This document shows, in pieces, positions 15,293-24,475 of a DNA stretch of 64,000 bases. Each line of letters opens with the position of its first letter. Position 1 is the stretch's first letter. Both the position numbers and the translations under genes were made by a program. Under the pieces are notes generated by a model that saw only the letters and a list, made by a program, of their open reading frames with translations, was not told the origin of the DNA and did not search any database. The DNA comes from Rhodococcus jostii RHA1 (GTDB taxonomy: Bacteria; Actinomycetota; Actinomycetes; Mycobacteriales; Mycobacteriaceae): positions 2,604,001-2,668,000 of the forward strand of contig NC_008268.1 of assembly GCF_000014565.1 (NCBI RefSeq), given 5' to 3'.

Positions 15293-16105
15293 ATGACGGC
15301 GTGTGCGAAACAGGTGGCTGCTGAGGTGGCCGAGCAGCCGGCGTCGGGGGAACGGTATTTCCTCGAGTCCCTGGACCGTGGCCTGAGCGTTCTCGAATGC
15401 TTCGACGAGCAGCACCGGGAACGCACGCTGAGTGAGGTGGCGCAGGCTGTCGGGATCACCCGGTCCACGGCGCGCCGTATTCTGCTCACCCTGGTGGACA
15501 AGGGTTTCCTGCGTCTCGACGGACGAAACTTCTCGCTCACACCGCGGGTGCTGCGGTTCGGCTTCTCGTACCTCGCCGCGCTGCGACTGCCGCAGGTCGC
15601 CGACCCGCACATCGAGGCTCTCGCGAAGGAACTGGGCGAGACCATCTCCGTCACCATCCTCGACGGTCCCGACGTGGTGTACGTGGCACGGGTCCGCTCG
15701 CCGAGGATCATTCGTATTTCGATCACGGTGGGCATGCGGTTCCCCGCGTATGCGACGTCCACGGGACGGGTTCTGCTGGCGGGACTTTCGGCCGACGCGC
15801 TCGACGACTACCTGAAGACCACCGAATTCCAGGCCTTCACACCGCACACGATCTCCGACGTCGACCAATTGCATGCCGAGGTCCGGAAGGTCGCCGAGGA
15901 CGGCTGGTCGATGTCGGAGAACGAGCTCGAGATCGGCATTCGCGGCGCGGCCGTTCCCATCCGGGATCGGACGGGCGCCGTGGTCGCCGCCCTCAACTCC
16001 TCGCTGCAGGGCACCCAGTACACGCGGGACGACGTCGCGGTATCGGTGGTGCCGAAACTCGTCGCGACCGCGGAGCGGATCGGTTCCGACCTGTCCCTCG
16101 GCTGA
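15293..16105 (+). CDS. IclR-family regulator of the PcaR/PobR type
   Basis: 270 residues. The YFLESLDRGLSVLECFDEQH start, the HTH (TLSEVAQAVGITRSTARRIL) and the effector domain ending GIRGAAVPIRDRTGAVVAALN are closest to regulators of aromatic and shikimate/quinate catabolism. It begins 13 bp after nat and may be transcribed with it. The next genes on the minus strand are a dehydrogenase remnant and an MHS-type transporter, a common IclR-target arrangement for hydroaromatic acids. Confidence 0.85.
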   Translation: MTACAKQVAAEVAEQPASGERYFLESLDRGLSVLECFDEQHRERTLSEVAQAVGITRSTARRILLTLVDKGFLRLDGRNFSLTPRVLRFGFSYLAALRLPQVADPHIEALAKELGETISVTILDGPDVVYVARVRSPRIIRISITVGMRFPAYATSTGRVLLAGLSADALDDYLKTTEFQAFTPHTISDVDQLHAEVRKVAEDGWSMSENELEIGIRGAAVPIRDRTGAVVAALNSSLQGTQYTRDDVAVSVVPKLVATAERIGSDLSLG

Positions 16106-16109
16106 TCGC

Positions 16110-16265
16110 TTACGCGGCGCGCCTGCTCTGCCGTTCGACGAGTTCCAGCACGTGCGCGTACATGCGCTCGAAATCCGGTGCGACACCGGTGAACAGCTGG
16201 AACGAGTCGGCCGCCTGGAAGACGTTCATGCCGGCTCCGCCGAGGGTGGGGGCACGCCGCCATGT
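16110..16265 (-). pseudogene. 3' remnant of a shikimate/quinate dehydrogenase (AroE-like)
   Basis: Only about 50 codons remain. They read TWRRAPTLGGAGMNVFQAAD, then SFQLFTGVAPDFERMYAHVL and a basic end, with a stop at 16110-16112. The pattern GGxGMxxxQAADxFxLFTGxxPD is the C-terminal signature of the AroE family. The frame is closed by the stop codon of the transporter at its 5' side, so the N-terminal 80 percent of the gene is missing. IclR plus dehydrogenase plus MHS transporter would be a typical hydroaromatic-acid uptake locus, which suggests the deletion removed its enzyme. Confidence 0.5.
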
Positions 16266-17624
16266 TCAGTGCGCGTTCTCGAGCTTCGCGGGTGTGGCGG
16301 CGTCCGTCGTGTCGGCACTGGCATCGGGCTGCAGTCGCCACGCGATCAGGGCGCTGACGATGCAGCCGCCGGCGAGGTACACGGCCACGAGGTGCCAGGA
16401 CCCGCCGCTGGCGGTGACGAGGGCGGCCGCGATGAACGGGGTGAAGCCGCCGCCGATCGCGCTGGCCACCTGGTACCCGACACCCGCGCCGCTGTAGCGG
16501 TATTCGGCCCCGAACATTTCGGTGAACAGCGGCTGCTGCACGCTGACGACCATGTCGTGCGAGATGTTGACGAGGAGCACGGCGAGGATGACGGTGCCGA
16601 TCATCGACCCGTTCTCGAGGAAGATGAAGAACGGGAACGCGCACACCGCGCCGATCAGGGCGCCGAGGATGTAGACGCGCCGCCGGCCGTGCTTGTCGGA
16701 CAGCCACGCGAACAGCGGGATGGTGCCGATACCCACCGCACCGACGAGCAGGCCGACGTTGAGCATGAAGTTGCGCTCCATCCCCAGTTCCTGGGTGGAG
16801 TAGCTCAACGCGAACGTGGTCACGATGTACATGGAGAACAGTTCTGCGAAACGCAGACCGATGATCTGGAGGAATGCCTTCGGGTGGTTGCGCAGTGCCT
16901 CGACGAGCGGAATCCGCTTCTTGTCCTGGGCGGTCTGCTCCTCCTCGACCTTCTCGACCTTTTCGACGAACTCGGGGCTCTCCTGCACGCCGGCGCGGAT
17001 CCACAGACCGATACCGACCAGGACGACGCTGGCGACGAACGGAACCCGCCAACCCCACTGGCTGAACGCGTCCTCGGTGGTCAGGTTGCTCATGAGCATG
17101 ACGAATCCGGTGGCGAGGATGAGCCCCACCGAGTAGCCGACCTGCACTCCGCTGCTGTAGAACGCCTTCTTCTTCGGCGGCGCGCTCTCGACGGCCATCA
17201 GCGCGGCTCCACCCCACTCGCCGCCGACGGCGAAGCCCTGGACGGCGCGGAGGGTGACGAGCAGGACCGGCGCCCACCAGCCGATCGACCCGAACGACGG
17301 CAGCAGCCCGATCAGGGCGGTGCTCGTGCCCATGATCAGCACGGTGAGGATCAGCATCCGCTTGCGTCCGATGCGGTCTCCGTAGTGGCCGAACACGACG
17401 CCGCCGAGCGGCCGGAACAGGAATCCGACGCCGAACGTCGCGAACGCGGCGAGCGTGCCGATCGCCGGGCTGACGTTCGGGAAGAACTCCGAGTTGAAGA
17501 CCAGTGCTGCGACCAGCCCGTAGAGCAGGAAGTCGTACCAGTCGATGACCGCGCCGACGAAACTGCTCAGCGCTGCTCTTCGCGCCTGCTTCTCGGCTGC
17601 CGGGGTGAAGGCGTGATCGCTCAT
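16266..17624 (-). CDS. MFS metabolite:H+ symporter (shikimate/ketoglutarate type)
   Basis: 452 residues with 12 predicted membrane helices. The start MSDHAFTPAAEKQARRAALS and then VGAVIDWYDFLLYG mark the MHS subfamily, and the loop 2-3 motif GHYGDRIGRKRML is intact. MHS transporters carry shikimate, quinate, alpha-ketoglutarate or aromatic acids with protons. The adjacent AroE-like remnant suggests shikimate or quinate. ATG at 17624 chosen because the longer reading frame adds a basic non-family segment. Confidence 0.85.
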   Translation of the reverse strand: MSDHAFTPAAEKQARRAALSSFVGAVIDWYDFLLYGLVAALVFNSEFFPNVSPAIGTLAAFATFGVGFLFRPLGGVVFGHYGDRIGRKRMLILTVLIMGTSTALIGLLPSFGSIGWWAPVLLVTLRAVQGFAVGGEWGGAALMAVESAPPKKKAFYSSGVQVGYSVGLILATGFVMLMSNLTTEDAFSQWGWRVPFVASVVLVGIGLWIRAGVQESPEFVEKVEKVEEEQTAQDKKRIPLVEALRNHPKAFLQIIGLRFAELFSMYIVTTFALSYSTQELGMERNFMLNVGLLVGAVGIGTIPLFAWLSDKHGRRRVYILGALIGAVCAFPFFIFLENGSMIGTVILAVLLVNISHDMVVSVQQPLFTEMFGAEYRYSGAGVGYQVASAIGGGFTPFIAAALVTASGGSWHLVAVYLAGGCIVSALIAWRLQPDASADTTDAATPAKLENAH

Positions 17625-17665
17625 TCCGATGTCCCGTCTACGTTGGTGCCGGACAAACCGCGTTC

Positions 17666-17710
17666 GCCTACCGAACAAATGTCCGCTGGTTGAATAATAT
17701 GACGGTAGGC
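17666..17710. promoter_or_regulatory. Inverted repeat upstream of the MHS transporter
   Basis: GCCTACCG (17666-17673) and CGGTAGGC (17703-17710) form a perfect 8-bp inverted repeat with a 29-bp spacer. The spacer contains an AT-rich AATAATAT, unusual here. It lies 42-86 bp before the transporter start, where an operator or a looped regulator site would be expected. The regulator is unknown; the neighbouring IclR is a candidate. Confidence 0.35.
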
Positions 17711-17881
17711 ATAGCGTTTCCGCGTTGTCAAGAAGGCGCAGGTGCGTGGTACTGCCGTTTCGTCTATCTCGCCGGCCCGAAATTCACCGAATCGGCGGTT
17801 CCGGAGCCCACGCCACTCGTACACACTTTTCCGAATCAGCGACGCACATCACACCCGGAGTAGCGCCGAAGGGATTTCTCC

Positions 17882-19297
17882 ATGTCAGGAACCACCGATC
17901 CGCAGCTTCAGCACACGCTGAAGAAGCGGCACCTCTCGATGATCGCTATCGCGGGGGTGATCGGCGCAGGCCTCTTCGTGGGCTCCGGGGTCGCGATCCG
18001 CGAGACGGGCCCCGGCGTTCTCGTGGCCTACGCGCTCGCGGGCATCGTCGTCATCCTCGTGATGCGCATGCTCGGCGAGATGTCGACCGCCAACCCCGAG
18101 ACGGGATCGTTCTCGGCGTACGCCGACCGCGCGATCGGCCGCTGGGCCGGCTTCAGCATCGGCTGGCTCTACGCCTGGTTCTGGATCATCGTCCTCGGCA
18201 TCGAGGCGACGGCCGGTGCCGTCATCATGAACCGCTGGATCCCCGACGTCCCGCAGTGGAGTTGGGCACTGATCCTGATGGTGTTGCTGACGCTGACGAA
18301 CATCGCGTCCGTGAAGTCGTTCGGCGAGTTCGAGTTCTGGTTCGCGTCGATCAAGGTCGCGGCCATCGTCATCTTCCTGGTGCTCGGCGTGCTCGCGATC
18401 TGCGGAGCCCTGCCCGGCGTCGAAGCGCCCGGGCTCACCAACCTCACCGGCCACGGCGGGTTCTTCCCCAACGGGGCAGGTGCCGTGTTCGCGGCGGTCC
18501 TCGTGGTCGTGTTCTCGTTCTTCGGCGCCGAGATCGCCACCATCGCCGCCGGTGAATCCGCCAACCCCGTGGCGGCAGTGCGCAACGCCGTGCGTTCCGT
18601 CGTGTGGCGCATCCTCATCTTCTACATCGGCTCCATCGCCGTCGTCGTGACGCTGCTCCCCTGGGACGACGCCTCCGTCGCACTGAGCCCGTACGTCGCC
18701 GTCATGGACTCGTTCGGCATCCCGGCGGCCGGCAACATCATGGACGTCGTCGTGCTCACGTCCGTGCTGTCCTGCCTGAACTCCGGCCTGTACACGGCGA
18801 GCCGCATGATCTTCTCGCTCTCCCGCCGCGGCGACGCCCCGGCCTCGTTGTCGAAGATCGGTTCGTCGGGTGTTCCCCGCCAGGCCGTCCTCGTCTCGAC
18901 GGTCGTGGGGTTCCTGACCGTGGGTCTGAACTACCTGTACCCGGACACCGTGTTCCTGTTCCTCGTCAACTCCTCGGGCGCGATCGCCCTGTTCGTGTGG
19001 CTGGCGATCTCGGTGTCGCAGCTGCGCATGCGGCGCAGCCTCGAGGCGGAGGGCAAGGACCTGTCGCTGAAGATGTGGTTGTTCCCGTACCTGACGTGGT
19101 GCACCATCGCCGCCATCATCGCGCTCTGCGTCGGCATGCTGGTGCTGTCGGAGACCAGGAGCCAGATGTACGTCTCGATGGGACTCGCCGTGGTCGTGGT
19201 CGGAATCGGGATCTACCGTCAGCACACTCGCGGGACCACGGACGAGACGCCGGATCCCTCGCCGTCCGGCGAAGAGGTCGACGCCCTCCGCCCCTGA
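17882..19297 (+). CDS. Amino acid permease (APC superfamily, GABA-permease type)
   Basis: 471 residues and about 12 membrane helices. The N-terminal LKKRHLSMIAIAGVIGAGLF, the ETGPGVLVAYALAG segment and GAEIATIAAGESANP are family landmarks shared with GabP, AnsP and ProY. It imports a neutral or gamma-amino acid by proton symport; the exact substrate is not determined by sequence. It is monocistronic, with a hairpin after the stop. Confidence 0.85.
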   Translation: MSGTTDPQLQHTLKKRHLSMIAIAGVIGAGLFVGSGVAIRETGPGVLVAYALAGIVVILVMRMLGEMSTANPETGSFSAYADRAIGRWAGFSIGWLYAWFWIIVLGIEATAGAVIMNRWIPDVPQWSWALILMVLLTLTNIASVKSFGEFEFWFASIKVAAIVIFLVLGVLAICGALPGVEAPGLTNLTGHGGFFPNGAGAVFAAVLVVVFSFFGAEIATIAAGESANPVAAVRNAVRSVVWRILIFYIGSIAVVVTLLPWDDASVALSPYVAVMDSFGIPAAGNIMDVVVLTSVLSCLNSGLYTASRMIFSLSRRGDAPASLSKIGSSGVPRQAVLVSTVVGFLTVGLNYLYPDTVFLFLVNSSGAIALFVWLAISVSQLRMRRSLEAEGKDLSLKMWLFPYLTWCTIAAIIALCVGMLVLSETRSQMYVSMGLAVVVVGIGIYRQHTRGTTDETPDPSPSGEEVDALRP

Positions 19298-19312
19298 GCT
19301 CGGATCCGCCGA

Positions 19313-19333
19313 ACTGTTCGTATATCGAACAGT
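19313..19333. terminator. Short perfect hairpin after the amino acid permease
   Basis: ACTGTTCG (19313-19320), loop TATAT, CGAACAGT (19326-19333). It lies 15 bp after the permease stop and 77 bp before the next gene. It may be a terminator or an operator for the oxidoreductase gene. A LexA box was considered and rejected because the half-sites are in the opposite order. Confidence 0.4.
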
Positions 19334-19410
19334 AGTGCGCTCTCGGAACTCGGCGTACAGTCCCGCCGAGGAAAGGCCGGACCCACCGGCCCGAGGAAGG
19401 ACCGAAGCTC

Positions 19411-20388
19411 ATGAGGTGGGCGATTCTCGGCGCGAGCAACATCGCTGCCACACGCGTGCTCCCCGCGTTGCGGGAGTGCGGGCAGACCGCAGCCGTCGTG
19501 CTCAGCGGCGACGCGGCACGCGCCGACGACTACCGGCGGACCCACGACATCGAGTCCGCCACCGGTGACCTGCGCGACGCGGTGGGCGGCGACGTCCAGG
19601 CGGCCTACATCTCCTCGACCAACGACAAGCACTTCGACCACGCCATGGCCGCGATCGACGCGGGTCTGCACGTGCTGTGCGAGAAGCCGCTCTCCTTCGA
19701 CGTCACTCAGGCGCAGAAGATGGTCGACGCGGCCGCGGCCGCGGGGGTGGTCTTCGCGACGAACCATCATCTCCGCACTCATCCCGTTCATCGTGCAGCG
19801 CGAAAGTTGCTGGCGGAGGGTGCGATCGGCGACCTCCTGTCGGTGCGCGTCAGCAACGCCATCCTGCTGCGCCAGGCCCTGCGTGGGTGGCGCCTCGACG
19901 GCGTCGGCGGCGGGGTCGTCCTCGACCTCGCGGTGCACGACCTCGACACGCTCCGCTTCGTCACCGGGATGGAACCGACCACGGTGACGGCGGTGGGCGT
20001 GTGCCAGGGACTCAGCGAGGGTCCGGCGGACGCCGTGATGACCAGCGGCGTGCTCGGCACGTCCACCCTGTTCTCGCTCCACGACGCGTACACGGTCCCG
20101 GGCGCCGTGACCGGATTCGAAATCCACGGAACATCGGGAACTCTCGTCGCCACCGACTGCATGCGCCCCGATCCCACCGGAACGCTGCGGGTCGTCGCGG
20201 ACGGTCAGGACACGACCGTCCCGCTCGAGATCGTCGACAACCTGTACGCACCGGGGATCCGGGCGTTCGTCGACGCCGTCCGCGGGGACGGTACGCCCGT
20301 GGCGACCGGACACGACGGACTGCGCTCGGTGACCGCGGCACTGGCCGTCCTGCAGTCGATCGACGAGGGCCGGGCGGTGCGCCTCTGA
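19411..20388 (+). CDS. Gfo/Idh/MocA-family oxidoreductase
   Basis: 325 residues. The N-terminal Rossmann domain starts RWAILGASNIAATRVLPAL, and the EKPLSFD motif (the catalytic-side Lys-Pro) lies in GLHVLCEKPLSFD. The C-terminal alpha/beta domain has GGGVVLDLAVHDLDTLRF, where His is the usual catalytic candidate. Such enzymes oxidise sugars, inositols or derivatives with NAD(P). No neighbour indicates the substrate. GAGGAAGG precedes the ATG at good spacing. Confidence 0.85.
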   Translation: MRWAILGASNIAATRVLPALRECGQTAAVVLSGDAARADDYRRTHDIESATGDLRDAVGGDVQAAYISSTNDKHFDHAMAAIDAGLHVLCEKPLSFDVTQAQKMVDAAAAAGVVFATNHHLRTHPVHRAARKLLAEGAIGDLLSVRVSNAILLRQALRGWRLDGVGGGVVLDLAVHDLDTLRFVTGMEPTTVTAVGVCQGLSEGPADAVMTSGVLGTSTLFSLHDAYTVPGAVTGFEIHGTSGTLVATDCMRPDPTGTLRVVADGQDTTVPLEIVDNLYAPGIRAFVDAVRGDGTPVATGHDGLRSVTAALAVLQSIDEGRAVRL

Positions 20389-20398
20389 GGAGAGGCCG

Positions 20399-21934
20399 CT
20401 ACATGATCAGCCCGCTGGGGCGACGCCGCAGCGGCGACTGTTCCTGCACGGGCATCGAATTCGGCGGGACGGGGTAGGGCGCACCGGCGTTGAGCGTCCC
20501 CGCGGCCACGTTCGGCCCGCACTGCGCGATCGCCGCCTGCAGGCGTGGCCCGGGGTCCGTCATCGCGGGAACGCCGGCGTTCGGTGCCGACGAGAAGTCG
20601 AACGCCGACGTCATGTCGCCGACGGCGCCGCGGCGCCACTCGGTGAGATTGGGGACGGGCACGCCGAACCGCTTCTCCAGCAACCGGAGCTGCGACGTGT
20701 GGTCGAACGTGTCGGACGCGACGAGGCCGCCGCGACTGTACGGCGAGATGATCAGCGACGGCACCCGGAATCCGAGGCCGATCGGTCCCGGATTGTTCTC
20801 GCTCTCCGACACGGTGTTCAACGGAACCGTCAGATATTCACCCGGGGTGCCCGGCGGCGGCGTGGGTGGAGTGACGTGGTCGAAGAAGCCGCCGTTCTCG
20901 TCGTAACTGATGATCAGCGCCGTCTTCTCCCAGATCGCCGGGTTCGACGTGAGGATGTCGAGCACCTCGACGATCCCGACCGCGCCCGCGGCCGGGGGCA
21001 GCGCCGGATGCTCGCACGTGAAGATGTTGGGCACGATCCAGGACACCGCGGGCAGGGTGCCGTTCGCGACGTCGGCCCGGAAGTCGTTCGGGTACGTCGG
21101 ATCGAGACCGCGGCGAGCGAGTTCCGAATTCGGGTCGCTGTACTGCGTGAAGCAGCCGAGCATCCCGTCGAGCGCGACACTCGACACGGGGCCGAGGTCC
21201 TTGTTGGCGTACACCTTCCAGCTGACGCCCGCCTCCTGCAGGTTCTCCGGATAGGTGCGCCAGGAGTAGACGAACTTGGGGATCACCGTCGGCGTCTCGA
21301 CCAGCGGCCCGCCGGCCAGCCCGTCCGGGTCGATCGTGCCCGTCATCCAGTACAGCCGGTTCGGGTCCGTCGGCCCGAGCACCGAGCAGAAGTAGTGGTC
21401 GCAGATCGTGAAGGCGTCGGCGAGGTCGTAGTGCACCGGGATGTCGGCGCGCGTGTAGTAGCCCATCGTCGCGGGACCGTTGAGCGGCCCCTCGTGCGCG
21501 ATGTGCACCGGCATCCACCGGTCCATCGCGCCGCCGTTCCACGCGTCGTGCTGCGGACCCCACGAATGGGTGGGGTCGTTGATGCACTCGCCGTCGAGGT
21601 GCGCGCCCTGCGTGGTGTCGAGCCGGAACGGGTTGAGAAACCCGGTCGGGGTGGGCCCGGCACCCGGCGTCCAGCCGTACTGCTGCCACGCCGGTGACGG
21701 GTCGTCGAAGCCGCGCACCCCCGACAGCGTGCCGTAGTAGTGGTCGAACGAGCGGTTCTCCTGCATGAGGTAGACGAAGTGCTCGATGTCGTTCAGCGAC
21801 CCGCTACCGCCCGGGTCCTGCGCGTAGGCGCGGTCGATCACCGGGCCCGCCCACGAGCTGAGGAAGGCGGCGCCACCGGCCGCCGCGGCGGAGGCGAGGA
21901 ACTTGCGTCGTGAGATGTCCGATGCCGGGGTCAC
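20399..21934 (-). CDS. Tat-exported phosphoesterase (phospholipase C / AcpA family)
   Basis: 511 residues. The N-terminal [20 protein letters not shown] is a Tat signal with the SRRxFL motif. The body is the phosphoesterase family of phospholipase C and acid phosphatase Acp[21 protein letters not shown] carries the metal and nucleophile region, [14 protein letters not shown] and [13 protein letters not shown] are the later metal-binding blocks. It is expected outside the membrane, acting on phospholipids or phosphomonoesters. The GTG at 21934 gives the complete signal. It converges with the Gfo/Idh/MocA gene. Confidence 0.87.
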   Translation of the reverse strand: MTPASDISRRKFLASAAAAGGAAFLSSWAGPVIDRAYAQDPGGSGSLNDIEHFVYLMQENRSFDHYYGTLSGVRGFDDPSPAWQQYGWTPGAGPTPTGFLNPFRLDTTQGAHLDGECINDPTHSWGPQHDAWNGGAMDRWMPVHIAHEGPLNGPATMGYYTRADIPVHYDLADAFTICDHYFCSVLGPTDPNRLYWMTGTIDPDGLAGGPLVETPTVIPKFVYSWRTYPENLQEAGVSWKVYANKDLGPVSSVALDGMLGCFTQYSDPNSELARRGLDPTYPNDFRADVANGTLPAVSWIVPNIFTCEHPALPPAAGAVGIVEVLDILTSNPAIWEKTALIISYDENGGFFDHVTPPTPPPGTPGEYLTVPLNTVSESENNPGPIGLGFRVPSLIISPYSRGGLVASDTFDHTSQLRLLEKRFGVPVPNLTEWRRGAVGDMTSAFDFSSAPNAGVPAMTDPGPRLQAAIAQCGPNVAAGTLNAGAPYPVPPNSMPVQEQSPLRRRPSGLIM

Positions 21935-21990
21935 GGATCGTGACGGTAGTCGCTGCGGACGCCGCCCGCCCGGCGAATGCGCAGGTTGCT

Positions 21991-22857
21991 CTACTGCGGG
22001 CCGACGGGCACGTCACCTTCCAGCGTGATGCGGTGCATGACGCGGTGCTGGGTTCCGTAGTCGCGGTTGGCGTAGTGCGCGGTGCTGCGGTTGTCCCACA
22101 ACACGAGGTCGCCGAGGCGCCAGCGGTGCCGCACGATGTGCTCGGGTTTGGTCAGGTGCGCGTAGAGGAAGTCGAGGATTCCCCGGCTCTCCGCCTCGGA
22201 CACTCCGGCGATGTGGGACGTGAAGCCCGGGTTCACGAAGATTCCCTTGCGTCCCGTCTCCGGGTGAACCCGCACGACAGGATGCTCGACGGGCACGAGC
22301 GCGGTGACTTCCTCACCGTCCCAGACGTTTCCCTTGCCTCCACGCTTCTGCGCGAGGTAGTACCCGAACTCGCGGTTGCCGTCGTGCACCGCGGTCAGCT
22401 GATCGATCATCTGCCGGACCGGCAGCGACAGCGACTCGTACGCGAGTTGGCTGTCGGCCCAGTTGGTGTCGCCGCCGTGCGGCGGGAGGACGACGGGACG
22501 GAGGATCGACCCCAGCGGCGGCCGCTTCATGAACGTCACGTCCGTGTGCCACACGTCGGCGAAACCGTTGTCCTGGCTGTCGAGCGCGTACACCTCCTGC
22601 GCGACGTCGCCGCTGTCGTGGACGGGATGCCCCGCGGTCAGCCGGCCGAGACGGCGACCGAACTCGATGTGGCTCGCGTCGCCCAGTGACTGACCGCGCA
22701 GAACCAGCACCTTGTGTTCGGTCAACGCCGAACGGATCGCGGCCACCTCGTCGTCGGTGGCGGACGCGACGTCCAGGCCGATGATCTCGGCGCCGAAGTG
22801 GGGGCCGAACTTGTCGAGGGTCAGCGACGGTGTTCTGGTTTCGAATGCAGTGCTCAT
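21991..22857 (-). CDS. TauD/TfdA-family Fe(II)/2-oxoglutarate dioxygenase
   Basis: 288 residues, full length for taurine dioxygenase relatives. The iron ligands are visible as WHTDVTF (His, Asp) and the distal His in [13 protein letters not shown]. The 2-oxoglutarate-binding Arg is expected in [18 protein letters not shown]. These enzymes release sulfite from taurine and alkylsulfonates or sulfate from alkylsulfate esters. A cysteine-rich leader peptide upstream supports a role in sulfur scavenging. No transporter gene follows. Confidence 0.85.
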   Translation of the reverse strand: MSTAFETRTPSLTLDKFGPHFGAEIIGLDVASATDDEVAAIRSALTEHKVLVLRGQSLGDASHIEFGRRLGRLTAGHPVHDSGDVAQEVYALDSQDNGFADVWHTDVTFMKRPPLGSILRPVVLPPHGGDTNWADSQLAYESLSLPVRQMIDQLTAVHDGNREFGYYLAQKRGGKGNVWDGEEVTALVPVEHPVVRVHPETGRKGIFVNPGFTSHIAGVSEAESRGILDFLYAHLTKPEHIVRHRWRLGDLVLWDNRSTAHYANRDYGTQHRVMHRITLEGDVPVGPQ

Positions 22858-22995
22858 GATGTCTTTCCGCGAAGGTGATGGTGCCTGGAGACGGGCGTAC
22901 CGGCCCGGACCTGCGAACGCGGAGAATGCGTGAGGAATGACCGGATGCCGGAGGCTACCGAGGAGTGGACAGCACGCGGTACGCGCGCCGGACCA

Positions 22996-23070
22996 TCAGC
23001 AACAACAGATGTTGGCGCACGTACGGCACAGGTCGACGGTGAGGCGTCGCACCAGGTGAGTCGTATGCAC
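22996..23070 (-). CDS. Cysteine-rich leader peptide upstream of the tauD-like gene
   Basis: A 24-codon reading frame from a GTG at 23070: MHTTHLVRRLTVDLCRTCAN followed by ICCC and a stop. It has five Cys, three consecutive just before the stop. Short peptides of the form xxxLVRRLxVDLCRxC...CCC are known in mycobacteria and relatives ahead of sulfur-assimilation genes. There, ribosome stalling at the Cys codons when cysteine is scarce controls downstream expression. It ends 138 bp before the dioxygenase start. TAGGAAT lies 7 nt upstream of the GTG, compatible with a leaderless transcript. Confidence 0.7.
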   Translation of the reverse strand: MHTTHLVRRLTVDLCRTCANICCC

Positions 23071-23127
23071 GAAGCAATTCCTACCGGATGGGAGGGAAAT
23101 GAGCAAGCTCGGGGCAATCGGCGGCGA

Positions 23128-23889
23128 TCAGCTCCAGCGCGCCTGGCCGCCGTCGAGCGGGATGGTGGCACCGGACAGGTACCCGGCGTCGGGGCCCACG
23201 AGGAAGACGACGGCACGTCCGATGTCCTGCTCGCAATCACCGATCCGGCCGAGTGGGATCGACTTCACGAACTCGGCGGCCTCCTCGGGATTGTTTTCGG
23301 TCCACCATTTCAGGCCCGGGGACAGTGCGTGCGGTGCAATCGCGTTGACGCGGATTCCGTCGGGTCCCCATTCGCTGGCCGCGGTCCGGGTGAGCGAGCG
23401 CATCGCCTCCTTGGTGGCCGCGTAGAGCCCGTAGCCGCTGGTGTCCCACCGCACGGCCGAGGAGCTGACGAGGTTGATGATCGAACCGCCGCCACGGGCT
23501 TTGAGGTGCGGGTAGCACAGCTGCATGAGGAGCAGGGTGGCTACCGGGCCGACGGCCATGGCGCGGTCGAGAAGTTTCGGAGTGATGTCGAGGAGCGGTC
23601 CGAGTGCGCTCGCGTTGGCGTTGTTGACGAGGATGTCGATGCCACCGAATTCATCGACGACGCGGTCGACCATCGGGCCCAGCTGATCGCGTTTGCTGAC
23701 GTCGCAGACGATCGGCTCGGCGACGCCGCCGAAGTCGGCGATGCCAGCGCATGTGTCGACGAGTTTCGCCTCCGTTCGCCCGACCACCGCGATCCGGGCG
23801 CCCTCCTTGGCCAGTGCGAACGCCATCCCGGCGCCGACTCCCTGACCGGCGCCGGTGATCAGTGCGACCTTGCCGTCCAGTGTCCCCAT
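23128..23889 (-). CDS. SDR-family oxidoreductase
   Basis: 253 residues of a classical short-chain dehydrogenase: TGAGQGVGAGMAFALA is the cofactor loop, NNANA the structural motif, and the active site is Ser in VSSSAV with YAATK. The usual NNAG motif is NNAN here, a mild deviation. It is the last gene of a seven-gene minus-strand run with steroid-type genes, and its ATG overlaps the stop of the SnoaL-like gene by one base. It is probably a hydroxy/keto interconversion on the degradation substrate. Confidence 0.85.
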   Translation of the reverse strand: MGTLDGKVALITGAGQGVGAGMAFALAKEGARIAVVGRTEAKLVDTCAGIADFGGVAEPIVCDVSKRDQLGPMVDRVVDEFGGIDILVNNANASALGPLLDITPKLLDRAMAVGPVATLLLMQLCYPHLKARGGGSIINLVSSSAVRWDTSGYGLYAATKEAMRSLTRTAASEWGPDGIRVNAIAPHALSPGLKWWTENNPEEAAEFVKSIPLGRIGDCEQDIGRAVVFLVGPDAGYLSGATIPLDGGQARWS

Positions 23890-24380
23890 CACGAGTCTCC
23901 TTTGCCGGGTTCCGTATCGGCTGCCCACCGGTTGGACGTCAGCCGGAAGCTGGGAATGTCGGACAGCGACATCACCGCCTCGTAGGTGCGCTCGTATCCG
24001 GTGTGGGCGATCCGCCATCGGCCGTCCGGTCCGCGGACGTAGCGGTCGGAGTAGAACGCCGCCCCGCGCAGCACCATGTCGTGTTCCGGGATGAGCACGG
24101 TGTCGGAGAGGTACCAGTGTCCGGTCGCCGTGTCGCCGTCGACGTCGATCTCCGGGTGACCGCAGTGGTGTTCGGTGATGGTCTGCGGCCCCAGATTCGA
24201 CTTCATGAATTCGACCAGCGCGTCCCGCGACTCGAACGCGAGATGCTCACCGTAGTTCGCCGTTGCGTCGGGAAGGAGCGTGTCGGCGAACTCGTCCCAG
24301 CATTTCGTGTCCAGGGCCCGCAGATACGCGTACTTGAGCCTGCTGATCGCGGCGACGGCCTCGAGATCCACGGAATTCAC
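23889..24380 (-). CDS. SnoaL-like / NTF2-fold polyketide cyclase-type protein
   Basis: 163 residues with an NTF2-like cone fold: the N-terminal helix (AAISRLKYAYLRALDTKCWD), then LLPDATANYGEHL, then the beta-sheet with HHCGHPEIDVDGDTATGHWY and RGAAFYSDRYVRGPDGRW. This family includes SnoaL cyclases, ketosteroid isomerase relatives and many proteins of steroid and aromatic clusters. Catalytic function is not certain. It is coupled to the downstream SDR by a 1-bp overlap. Confidence 0.8.
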   Translation of the reverse strand: MNSVDLEAVAAISRLKYAYLRALDTKCWDEFADTLLPDATANYGEHLAFESRDALVEFMKSNLGPQTITEHHCGHPEIDVDGDTATGHWYLSDTVLIPEHDMVLRGAAFYSDRYVRGPDGRWRIAHTGYERTYEAVMSLSDIPSFRLTSNRWAADTEPGKGDS

Positions 24381-24475
24381 CCTTCGTCCGCCCCCAAAAC
24401 TGACACCTGTTCTACCACGGATCGCCAGGTGTGGGGGCGGACTCGGGGATTACCGGCCGACGCTGCCCGAGGCGG

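Noticed and set aside
19313..19333. SOS/LexA box between the permease and the oxidoreductase gene
   Set aside because: Actinobacterial LexA boxes read CGAAC...GTTCG. Here the half-sites are in the reverse order (GTTCG...CGAAC), so it is kept only as a hairpin.
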